Shown: piece after piece, positions 14,498 to 21,405 of the stretch
How positions within the stretch are numbered: the stretch's first letter is position 1
Layout: the number at the start of each line of letters is the position of its first letter
Assembly (NCBI GenBank): GCA_026713745.1
Contig: JAPONU010000384.1
Coordinates: forward strand, 1 to 23,743
Length of the DNA: 23,743 nucleotides
Source: a bacterium
Lineage (GTDB): Bacteria > Actinomycetota > Acidimicrobiia > Acidimicrobiales > CATQHL01
Direction of reading: 5' to 3'
Notes under the pieces: generated by a model
Database searches by the model: none
What the model was told of the DNA's origin: nothing
What the model saw: only the letters and a program-made list of their open reading frames with translations
Program-made: the position numbers and the translations under genes

Positions 14498-15007
14498 ATG
14501 AACATCCCGGCCGAGCCGAGCGAGACCACACTCGACGAGTCCGAACCGACCGGGCCGCAGGAGCCGCTCGGTTCGGTGCTGGCGCGCCTCGCCGCCCGCC
14601 TGTTCGACGCGGCGCTGATGCTGCTGGCGGTGCTCGCGAGCGTTCCGCTGTCCGACAGCGGCCAGATCGCCGCCCTCGTGGCAGTGCCGATCCTCTACGA
14701 GACGATCATGGTGGCGACAGTCGGCAGGACGGTGGGCAAGATGCTCCTCGGGCTGCATATTGTGCGCCGCCCGGACGGCGGCCGGCCGGGATGGTTGCCT
14801 GCGCTGACCCGGGGTGCTCCCGCGGGCATCCTGGCCGCCGGCCCGCATGTCGCCGCAATCCTGATGGTGCTGTCCGTCCTGCCGATGGTTGGCGACACGA
14901 GGCTCCAGCGCAGCCTGCAGGATCGAATCGCCAGCACTGTCGTCGTCCAGCGCCAACGCCCCTGGGGAGCCCGCTCCGCAGCAGGACCGGGCGAAAGCGG
15001 GTCTTGA
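14498..15007 (+). CDS. RDD-family membrane protein
   Basis: A 169-aa protein. An acidic, loose N-terminus (1-25) is followed by RLAARLFDAALMLLAVLASV (30-49), which carries the Arg and Asp that name the family within the first membrane helix. A second helix lies near 58-75. GRTVGKMLLGLHIVR is the typical loop, and a third helix (about 107-128) is followed by QDRIASTVVV with the closing Asp. The family is widespread; some members have been linked to ion transport, but the role here is unknown. The ATG lies 5 nt after the lpdA-like stop, so translation probably depends on the upstream gene. The 3' end runs into the repeat array. Confidence 0.8.
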   Translation: MNIPAEPSETTLDESEPTGPQEPLGSVLARLAARLFDAALMLLAVLASVPLSDSGQIAALVAVPILYETIMVATVGRTVGKMLLGLHIVRRPDGGRPGWLPALTRGAPAGILAAGPHVAAILMVLSVLPMVGDTRLQRSLQDRIASTVVVQRQRPWGARSAAGPGESGS

Positions 15008-15041
15008 ATCCCCCCGACGGGCAATCCCGACACCTGGCACT

Positions 15042-15247
15042 CACCCATCCGGTGTTCGCTGCCCCCGGTACTCACCGCCCCCGGTACTCACCGCGACCGG
15101 CGTTCACCGCACCCGGACCTCACCGCCCCCCGGTCTTCCCCGCCCCTGGTACTCACCGCGACCGGCGTTCACCGCACCCGGACCTCACCGCCCCCCGGTC
15201 TTCCCCGCCCCCGGTACTCACCGCGACCGGCGTTCACCGCCCCCGGC
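15042..15247. repeat. Higher-order tandem repeat: 16-bp units organised in a 65-bp period
   Basis: A basic unit of the form GCNCCCGGTACTCACC recurs about twelve times. From 15083 it is organised into a 65-bp superunit of three 16-bp variants and one 17-bp variant. Superunits start at 15083, 15148 and 15213; the last is partial. Successive superunits are almost identical, indicating recent duplication. The array fills the gap between the convergent RDD and dioxygenase genes. It has no unique spacers and is not a CRISPR array. Confidence 0.9.
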
Positions 15248-15269
15248 AGGTGAGCGCCTCCGCCGCAAC

Positions 15270-16175
15270 TCAGGTGTCGGCCGGGTCCTCCTGCTGTGAG
15301 CTGAAGATCGTAGGAAGGCCCTTGCGTGCGAAGTCGGGGGCGCCGTGCATCCTTCGGCCGTCGACGGTGAGCATCTGGGAAGCCTCGCCGCCGCAGATGC
15401 GGCCACCATGCGAGTCGAGGATGCTGTTGAGGCCGATCTGGCCGACGGGGTAGGAGTCGAGCGCCGAGTAGGTCTGCAGCAGCAATGGGCGAGGCCGTGG
15501 CGAATTGTTCGGCATCGAGCCGTGAATCATGCAGCAGTTGTGGACGGTCACCGACCCCGCAGGGCCATCGAGGTACGTGATCCGGTCGAGGTCCAGTCCC
15601 GCGACGTCGGCATCATCGATTGCGCCGGCCCAGGAGCCGTCGGCTCCGTACAGGTCATAGAGCGGTCCGAGATGGCTGCCGGGGAGCACCCCCATCGGTG
15701 CCATGTCGGGGCCGACGTCGCTGAGGTAGACGCCGATCGTGAGCGGCGTGAAATCGGTGTGGGGCCAGAACTGGATGTCCTGGTGCCATTTCACCTCGGC
15801 GCCGCCGCCGGACCACTTGAAGTTGAGCTTGGAGTGGTGATACCGGACAGGCCCGCCAAGCAATGCCGCGGCGAGCTGCGCAGGCGGACCCTCGAATGTG
15901 AACCGTGCATAGGTCGGGTGCCGGTCGACGGGGTAGTTGAGGCGCCGCAGCCTTGGGGCCTCGGCGGTGTGCGTGGGTTCGAGATCGAACACCGTCCCCG
16001 AGGAGGTCTCCGAGCGGCTGGCCTCGACGAATTCCGCGGTGACGGCATTCAACTCGTCGAGCCACTCGGCCCCGACGAAGCCAGGCAGGCACAGGTAGCC
16101 GTTCGCCTCGTACTCGGCGCGTTGGCTCTCCGGAATGAGACCTGCGGTGTTCGGGCGTGCTTCGGCGAGGGTCAT
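15270..16175 (-). CDS. Phytanoyl-CoA dioxygenase (PhyH) family Fe(II)/2-oxoglutarate oxygenase
   Basis: A 301-aa protein. The iron-binding triad is His131-x-Asp133 in KWHQDIQFWPH and a distal His, most likely His218 in MIHGSMPNNS; Arg227 or Arg229 downstream could hold 2-oxoglutarate. GVYLSDVGPDMAPMGVLPGS is the usual strand pair of PhyH proteins leading into the jelly-roll core. Members hydroxylate diverse small molecules, and the substrate cannot be read from this sequence. The start at ATG 16175 is preferred over an in-frame TTG at 16181 because TATGGT stands 6 nt upstream, the leaderless pattern. The gene is alone: it converges on the RDD gene and diverges from fxsA. Confidence 0.88.
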   Translation of the reverse strand: MTLAEARPNTAGLIPESQRAEYEANGYLCLPGFVGAEWLDELNAVTAEFVEASRSETSSGTVFDLEPTHTAEAPRLRRLNYPVDRHPTYARFTFEGPPAQLAAALLGGPVRYHHSKLNFKWSGGGAEVKWHQDIQFWPHTDFTPLTIGVYLSDVGPDMAPMGVLPGSHLGPLYDLYGADGSWAGAIDDADVAGLDLDRITYLDGPAGSVTVHNCCMIHGSMPNNSPRPRPLLLQTYSALDSYPVGQIGLNSILDSHGGRICGGEASQMLTVDGRRMHGAPDFARKGLPTIFSSQQEDPADT

Positions 16176-16181
16176 ACCCAA

Positions 16182-16187
16182 ACCATA
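16182..16187 (-). promoter_or_regulatory. -10 hexamer of the PhyH-family gene, leaderless configuration
   Basis: Minus-strand TATGGT lies exactly 6 nt before the ATG at 16175, without a ribosome site. The remaining gap to the fxsA promoter (16188-16390) shows no gene. Confidence 0.5.
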
Positions 16188-16390
16188 CCGGCGCCACGGG
16201 ATCGGTCCTGCGAGCTGATGTGCCGCCCTGTCCGGACCCGGCGTCCAACCACCGGGTTGGCTCCCAGCGTCCGTTCCCCAGTATCCGACTAGCCGCCGCC
16301 GGCCCCCAGCGCGGCCCTGTCGCGCCCGGCTCCCGAACCCGCTGCCCGAGGTGACTCGGTGTTGCCCGGCAGCCTGCCGCCACCGCTGCG

Positions 16391-16396
16391 TACGCT
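16391..16396 (+). promoter_or_regulatory. -10 hexamer of fxsA, leaderless configuration
   Basis: TACGCT lies 7 nt before the ATG at 16404. The intervening GAGGGTG is too close to the start to act as a ribosome site, and an in-frame GTG at 16401 is an alternative start. Confidence 0.45.
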
Positions 16397-16403
16397 GAGG
16401 GTG

Positions 16404-16934
16404 ATGTTCGTAGTCCTGCTCCTGTTGCTGCTCGGCATTCCGACCGCGGAGATCTTCTTCATCATTCGGGTGGCCCGTGATCTGGGTATCCCCGAGACCA
16501 TCGGCCTGCTGGTGGCCGTGTCGATCGTCGGGGCATGGTTGGTGCGCCGCTCGGGTCTCGGCGTGATGCGCCAGATCCAGGAGCGGCTCGCCCGCGGCGA
16601 GATCCCCGGCAAGGAACTCGTGGACGGCCTGCTGATCCTTGTCGGCGGCCTGCTGATGCTGACGCCGGGCTTCCTGACCGACGCCGTGGGGCTGCTGCTG
16701 CTCGTCCCTCCGACCCGGCTGGCGCTGCGGGCGCTGCTGGTCCGCCGGTACAGCAAGCGGATCCGGATCGCCGGCTGGACCGCTCGACCGGGCGGCTTCG
16801 GTTTCGGCGGATTCGGTCGGGGCGGGGCCGGCGGCTCCGAGACCGGACCGGACCGGGGCGATGTTCGCGACGTCAGAGAGCCGCGCGCGCTACCTAAAGG
16901 CCGAAAACGCAGAGAGAAACCAGGCAGCGGTTAG
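16404..16934 (+). CDS. fxsA: FxsA-family membrane protein
   Basis: A 176-aa cytoplasmic-membrane protein. The family is named for E. coli FxsA, whose overproduction suppresses F exclusion of phage T7. Helix 1 is LLLLLLGIPTAEIFFIIRV and helix 2 spans about 27-45. The family signature surrounds GKELVDGLLILVGGLLMLTPGFLTD, followed by helix 3 through LLLLVPP. A basic loop (RRYSKRIR) leads to a Gly-rich, then charged tail (about 128-176), longer than in E. coli and probably disordered. The start at ATG 16404 gives the typical hydrophobic N-terminus; open frame upstream has no similarity. Its 3' end is 48 nt from the convergent methyltransferase gene. Confidence 0.88.
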   Translation: MFVVLLLLLLGIPTAEIFFIIRVARDLGIPETIGLLVAVSIVGAWLVRRSGLGVMRQIQERLARGEIPGKELVDGLLILVGGLLMLTPGFLTDAVGLLLLVPPTRLALRALLVRRYSKRIRIAGWTARPGGFGFGGFGRGGAGGSETGPDRGDVRDVREPRALPKGRKRREKPGSG

Positions 16935-16982
16935 GGGTGCCCGGCACACAGCCGCGCCGGCGCACACGCCCCGAGTAGCCCC

Positions 16983-18020
16983 TCAGGCCTCCAGTTCCGC
17001 CCGAACGATGGCCGTACCGGCGGCGAGTGCGGACAGCTTGGCGAAGGCGACCTCGCGTGACAGGTACTTCATGCCGCAGTCGGGGGCGGGGATCAGCCGC
17101 TCCGGCGAGATGTATTGCAGCGCCTCGCGGATCCGCCGCGCCACCGTCTCGGGCGTCTCCACGGTGGCGTCGCCGTTGTCGATCACGCCGAGCACGACGG
17201 TCTTGTCGGGCAGCCTCTCCAGGATGTCGAGGTCGATCCCCGGTTGGGCGGCCTCGATGGAGATCTGATCGATGGCGCTGGCGTTCAGCTCCGGGAGGAA
17301 GGCATAGGCGTCCGGCTTCCCGATCCCTCGCCAGGCGTGGATGGCGGCGTAGCCGAAGCACATGTGCAGCACGGTGGTCCCACCGACGCCGTCGAGCGCC
17401 TCGTCGAGCACCTCGACGGCGTACTGCGAGGCCTTCTCGGGTTTGGCCTGCATGTACGGCTCGTCGAGTTGAACCACGTCGGCCCCGGCATCGAACAGGT
17501 CCTTGAGTTCCCGGTTGACCACCTTGGCGTAGGCGGAGGCCGCCTTCCGATCGTCGCCGTAGTGATCGTCCTGGGCCTGCTGGATGAGCGTGAACGGCCC
17601 CGGCAGGGTCAACTTGACGGCGCGGGTGCTGTGGGCTCGCAGCAACTCCAGGTCGCGCACTCCGATCGGGGTTGGCCGGGTGATCGGCCCGGCGATGCGC
17701 GGGACGGGGTTCGGCTTGCCGGTGCGGTCCATGGCGCTGCCGTGGCGGTCGGGGTCGATGCCGCCGAGGGCGGTGGCGAAGCGGTTGGAGTAGCTCTCGC
17801 GCCGGATCTCACCGTCGGTGATGATGTCGACGCCGGCTGCCTCCATCTCGCCGATCGCCACGATGGTGGCGTCGTCCTGGGCCTCCTCCAAACGCTCCGG
17901 CGGGATCCGCCAGAGTTCCCTGGCCCGCACCCGCGGCGGCAGCCGGGTGCACAGCGCAGGCCGATCGATCAGCCAGTCCGGCTGCGGGTAGCTCCCCACC
18001 ACGGCTGTCGGCAACAGCAC
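16983..18020 (-). CDS. MetE-like cobalamin-independent methionine synthase family protein, catalytic core only
   Basis: A 345-aa protein matching only the C-terminal barrel of MetE. It starts at once with LPTAVVGSYPQP, as core-type members do. DIITDGEIRRESY (65-77), LPGPFTL and QLDEPYM (185-191) follow. Zinc ligands are His219-x-Cys221 in LHMCFGY and Cys315 in APDCGMKYL; Glu256 may be the fourth. The catalytic zinc site is therefore intact, but the N-terminal half of full-length MetE, needed for folate polyglutamate binding, is missing. Such short forms may use another methyl donor. The start at GTG 18020 is supported by TAGGCT 7 nt upstream. It could also be a lyase-like methyltransferase for another thiol. 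Confidence 0.85.
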   Translation of the reverse strand: MLLPTAVVGSYPQPDWLIDRPALCTRLPPRVRARELWRIPPERLEEAQDDATIVAIGEMEAAGVDIITDGEIRRESYSNRFATALGGIDPDRHGSAMDRTGKPNPVPRIAGPITRPTPIGVRDLELLRAHSTRAVKLTLPGPFTLIQQAQDDHYGDDRKAASAYAKVVNRELKDLFDAGADVVQLDEPYMQAKPEKASQYAVEVLDEALDGVGGTTVLHMCFGYAAIHAWRGIGKPDAYAFLPELNASAIDQISIEAAQPGIDLDILERLPDKTVVLGVIDNGDATVETPETVARRIREALQYISPERLIPAPDCGMKYLSREVAFAKLSALAAGTAIVRAELEA

Positions 18021-18027
18021 ATCGCGG

Positions 18028-18033
18028 AGCCTA
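18028..18033 (-). promoter_or_regulatory. -10 hexamer of the MetE-like gene, leaderless configuration
   Basis: Minus-strand TAGGCT lies 7 nt before the GTG at 18020. No ribosome-binding site is present. Confidence 0.5.
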
Positions 18034-18036
18034 ACG

Positions 18037-18137
18037 GATGTGCCCGTCCGGCCCGGCGGTCAGCCGCCCACCACCGGCGGGCCGGGCTTGCCGTCCGACC
18101 ACGGGCTGATGTGCCCGTCCGGCCCGGCCGTCAGCCG
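18037..18137. repeat. 30-bp direct repeat pair between the MetE-like and DprA-like genes
   Basis: Two copies (18037-18066 and 18108-18137) begin GATGTGCCCGTCCGGCCC and differ at one position in 30. They are offset by 71 bp. The first lies immediately upstream of the MetE-like -10 box. A weaker related stretch lies between them. Confidence 0.75.
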
Positions 18138-18161
18138 AGCACCGGCTGTCGCCTGGCCGGC

Positions 18162-19133
18162 TCAGTCGAAGAGGGTCGGCTGGGGCGTGGGCGATACGTG
18201 CTCTGCCCGGGCCATCGCGACGTCGGTAGATGTCGCAGATTCCAGCACCGCCGCTTCAAGTTCGTCGAGCGACGCGACCGGGAAGGCTCCCCGCTCCTCG
18301 AGCCTCGCGTTGCCCGGACCCTCGCCCGGACCCCGCCACACGGCAACCCGCCCGAAGCCACGTCGGAGAGCCTCCGTCGCACCGGACCAGGTGCCGCCCG
18401 TATCAACGTCCGCGGCGACCACGAGCGTACGAGCCGACAGCGCGTAGATCAGCTTGTTGCGGCCCATGGCGCTGCCCACGCTGAAGGGCGCCTCCGGGCT
18501 GTAGGGCGTGCACAACATGGTGCGCCCGTCGTGAATCGCCCGGCGTATGTCGGCACTGCGGAGCTTGCGCGCCAGCGACTCCGCCAGCACGCCCACCACC
18601 GCTCCGCCGGCCAAGCAGGCGGCGCTCATGGCGGTCTGGTCCACGCCCCTGGCGCCGCCGGACACCAATGGCAGACCCAGCCGCGCCGCCACTTCGGCCG
18701 CCGCCTCAGCGACTTGGGCACCGTCGGGCGACACGTTGCGACTCCCCACTACCCCGACGCCCGGCCGGTCGAGCAACTCGACGGCACCCGCCGCGTACAG
18801 CAGCACCGGCGCAGAGGTCCCGAGCCGCTCGATGAGCCGTCCCGGATAGTCCGCGTCGAACGGAGTGAATGTCGAGATGCCCGCCTGCCCCAACCGATCC
18901 AACTCGAACGCCATGCCGGTCGCCCGATCCAGCAGAGCCACCACCCGCGCAGCCATCTCGGCGGCAAGGCCGTGTTCGCTGACGAGCTTGGCCTCGTTGA
19001 CGCCCAGCAGCAGGCTCGGCCCACCGATCAGGTTGCACAGCCTCCAGAACTCCGACGCCTTCAGCGGTCGGACCTCGTCGTCGCCGATCCGGCTCAACAG
19101 CAGGATCGTCGCCAGCGAGTCGTCGTGATTCAC
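18162..19133 (-). CDS. DprA-like DNA-processing protein (SLOG fold), coupled to the RecQ-ComF fusion
   Basis: A 323-aa protein. DprA proteins bind single-stranded DNA and load RecA during transformation. The Rossmann-like core starts with VGVVGSRN (126-133). SGGARGVDQTAM (158-169) follows, where usual DprA has S-G-x-A-R-G-I-D-x-x-A-H, so the His is replaced by Met. GRNKLIYALS (224-233) then replaces the usual R-R-N-R-I-I-A-x-L-S. It is clearly a divergent branch. The N-terminal 100 residues are helical, with a possible HhH-like element. The last six residues, QPTLFD, resemble a beta-sliding-clamp binding motif. The GTG start at 19133 overlaps the helicase stop by 4 nt (GTGA), indicating translational coupling. 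The frame is open further upstream inside the helicase gene, but those residues are not family-like. Confidence 0.85.
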   Translation of the reverse strand: MNHDDSLATILLLSRIGDDEVRPLKASEFWRLCNLIGGPSLLLGVNEAKLVSEHGLAAEMAARVVALLDRATGMAFELDRLGQAGISTFTPFDADYPGRLIERLGTSAPVLLYAAGAVELLDRPGVGVVGSRNVSPDGAQVAEAAAEVAARLGLPLVSGGARGVDQTAMSAACLAGGAVVGVLAESLARKLRSADIRRAIHDGRTMLCTPYSPEAPFSVGSAMGRNKLIYALSARTLVVAADVDTGGTWSGATEALRRGFGRVAVWRGPGEGPGNARLEERGAFPVASLDELEAAVLESATSTDVAMARAEHVSPTPQPTLFD

Positions 19134-21241
19134 GTGACCGATCTCCCGGCCGTGTCGGCCAACGCGAACGGGTGCACCGGCCCGGCGCCCGCCTCGCGGA
19201 GCTTCCCGCCCACGACCGTCAGCGTCCATCTGGAGTCGACGATGTCGTCCACGAGCAGAACCGGTTCGGGGGCGACGGTCCCACGAATATCGAACGCCTC
19301 CCGCACGTTCGCGTATTGTCGGCGGCTGTTCCGCATCATCGTCTGGGGCTCAGCATCCCGGATCTTCACGACGACATCTTCACACGGGAGCCCCAGCGCC
19401 GTTGCCAGCCTCTCGGCGAAGCCCGCAACCAACCCGGGACTGCGGAGCGAGGGCACGAAGGTCACCCAGGTCGGTGATGGGTCCGGCTTCCAGCGATTCC
19501 GGATCAGATCCCCCGCAGCGCTGACGAGTTGGCTATCGAATCGCCCGAGTTCCTGCTTGCCAGACCGCACGAGGCGGCCCCATCCGCTGTCACCCCACAT
19601 CGACAGCGCATGCCCCGGCTCGAGTCGTCGGTCGGCTGCGATCCGACCCTCACCCGGTAGCTGCTTGCGGGGTTCAATGGCTCGACCGGCTCGGCGCAGG
19701 TGGTCCACCGCATTTTGAACGGTCGCCGGGTCGAACGGGATGGCGAGGCTGTCGCCGGTGCAGTTGTCGCAGATGCCGCATGGTTCCGCAGTCGCATCGT
19801 CGAGATAGAACTCGAGCAGTTGCATGCGACACCGGTCCGTGCGGACGTAGTCGAGCATCTGCCCTTGCTCGGTCCTGCGCAGGGCGGTTACCGACTCGAC
19901 CCGGGCGTGGTCGTACGTCCAGCCCCCGAGAGTCCGCAGCCAGCGGCTGCCGGCACGTTCGACTGCACCGTCGACCTCCAGGTTCTTGAGAAGCGACTCC
20001 ATCTGCGTGGGCCGGACATTGAAGGATCCGAGCAGGTCGTTGGTGGACATTGGTTCTGCCCGCTCTTCGAGGAGTGCCACGACGCGTTCAGCGAGATCAG
20101 GAGGCGGGAACGCCGAGCGGATGAAGTAGTCCTGAATGTCGGCGTCCTCGGTGCCGCGCAGCAGGATCCCCCAGGACTCATCGAGCGCCCGCCCGGCACG
20201 GCCGACCTGCTGGTAGTAGGCGATCGGCGATCCCGGCGACTGGTAGTGGATCACGAAGGAGAGGTTGGGCTTGTCGAAGCCCATGCCGAGAGCAGAGGTC
20301 GCCACCACCGCCTTCACATCGTTGGACAGGAGGGCCTGCTCGGTTTCGATCCGTTCGTCGGGGTCCGTACTGCCGCTGTAGGCGACGGCGTTGATTCCCT
20401 CCGATCGAAGCCAGCCCGCAACCCGCTCGGTGTCGGCGACGGTGAGGCAGTAGACGATGCCCGTCCCGTCCAGTTCCGGAAGGACCGCGGCGAGCCAGGT
20501 CAGGCGCTCGGCCTGCGAGGGGATGTCGAGTGCGTGAAGTCGCAGCCCGGCGCGCCGCAGCGGACCCCTCACCAGGGGAAGACCCGAGCCGAGTTGTACG
20601 GCGACATCCTCGGTCACGCGGTCGTTAGCGGTTGCCGTACAGCACAGGACGGGTACGGCGGCCGGCAGAAGCCCCAGAACACGCGTGATGCGCCGGTAGT
20701 CGGGACGGAAGTCGTGGCCCCAGTCGGAGATGCAGTGCGCCTCGTCGATCACCAAGAGGCCGCTGCGACGTCCGACCTCGGGCAGGACCTCGGTGCGGAA
20801 CGTCGTGTTGGCCAGCCGCTCGGGCGAGATCAGCAGCAGGTCGACTGTGTCCTCATCCAGCCTCCCCAGTACGAGATCCCAGTCGTCGCGGTTGGTGCTG
20901 TTGATCGTCTCGGCTCGCACCCCCATCCGCTGCGCCGCTTCGATCTGGTTGCGCATGAGAGCCAGCAGCGGTGAAACCAGCAGCGTCGGCCCGCTGCCGC
21001 GGTCCCGGAGCATGCGGGTGGCGATGAAGTACACGGCACTCTTGCCCCACCCGGTGCGCTGCACCAGCAGCACCCGCTCCCGCCGCCCCACAAGCCGCTC
21101 GATCGCCTCCAACTGGTTCGGCCGGAACTCCGCACCCGGATCCCCTGTGAGCCGCCGCAGCAGCCCGAGAGCCTCTCCAGCGAGCCTCGGCCCCGGCGCC
21201 GAATGCCCACCCGATCCCGATCCAGCTGACCGATCCGTCAT
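19130..21241 (-). CDS. RecQ-type ATP-dependent DNA helicase fused to a ComF-type phosphoribosyltransferase domain
   Basis: A 703-aa protein. The superfamily 2 helicase core (about 35-360) has Walker A TGWGKS (63-68), DEAH (166-169) in VIDEAHCISDWGHDFRP, motif III CTATAND (201-207) and motif VI QQVGRAGR (344-351). The RecQ zinc module follows, with Cys471, 488, 491 and 494. Instead of an HRDC domain, the C-terminus (about 590-695) is a phosphoribosyltransferase. Its PRPP loop VLLVDDIVDSRWT (661-673) and the preceding KIRDAEPQTMMRNSRRQY with N-x3-A-F match the ComF/ComFC family. ComFC, the helicase ComFA and DprA work together in DNA uptake in naturally transformable Firmicutes. Here helicase and ComF parts are one chain and the DprA-like gene is coupled. 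Walker A has Trp where RecQ normally has Gly. The start at ATG 21241 follows TAGGGT by 7 nt. Confidence 0.9.
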   Translation of the reverse strand: MTDRSAGSGSGGHSAPGPRLAGEALGLLRRLTGDPGAEFRPNQLEAIERLVGRRERVLLVQRTGWGKSAVYFIATRMLRDRGSGPTLLVSPLLALMRNQIEAAQRMGVRAETINSTNRDDWDLVLGRLDEDTVDLLLISPERLANTTFRTEVLPEVGRRSGLLVIDEAHCISDWGHDFRPDYRRITRVLGLLPAAVPVLCCTATANDRVTEDVAVQLGSGLPLVRGPLRRAGLRLHALDIPSQAERLTWLAAVLPELDGTGIVYCLTVADTERVAGWLRSEGINAVAYSGSTDPDERIETEQALLSNDVKAVVATSALGMGFDKPNLSFVIHYQSPGSPIAYYQQVGRAGRALDESWGILLRGTEDADIQDYFIRSAFPPPDLAERVVALLEERAEPMSTNDLLGSFNVRPTQMESLLKNLEVDGAVERAGSRWLRTLGGWTYDHARVESVTALRRTEQGQMLDYVRTDRCRMQLLEFYLDDATAEPCGICDNCTGDSLAIPFDPATVQNAVDHLRRAGRAIEPRKQLPGEGRIAADRRLEPGHALSMWGDSGWGRLVRSGKQELGRFDSQLVSAAGDLIRNRWKPDPSPTWVTFVPSLRSPGLVAGFAERLATALGLPCEDVVVKIRDAEPQTMMRNSRRQYANVREAFDIRGTVAPEPVLLVDDIVDSRWTLTVVGGKLREAGAGPVHPFALADTAGRSVT

Positions 21242-21248
21242 GATGTGA

Positions 21249-21254
21249 ACCCTA
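21249..21254 (-). promoter_or_regulatory. -10 hexamer of the RecQ-ComF/DprA operon, leaderless configuration
   Basis: Minus-strand TAGGGT lies exactly 7 nt before the ATG at 21241, with no ribosome-binding site. The rest of the gap to 21405 shows no gene. Confidence 0.55.
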
Positions 21255-21405
21255 CGAGGGGGGTGTGACAGGGAGCTTCGCGGGATCCGTTCTGGGCGCG
21301 GGCCTGGTGGGTCCGCCGCGCTCGCCGCGGGCGTGCGGTTCCCGATCGGTCCTCGGGCGAGCGCGTCGTGCGCGACCGGCGAGCGCGTCCTACAGGAGCG
21401 ACAGG

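Noticed and set aside
15042..15247. CRISPR array
   Set aside because: Repeats are directly adjacent without unique spacers and no cas genes are present.
17115..19718. 867-codon plus-strand open frame opposite the MetE-like, DprA-like and RecQ-ComF genes
   Set aside because: It spans three genes with intact motifs on the other strand and has no family-like sequence; a GC-driven shadow.
18162..21241. Classical natural-competence operon
   Set aside because: No comEA, comEC, pilus or recA genes are in the window, and the DprA core is divergent, so only a functional parallel is claimed.
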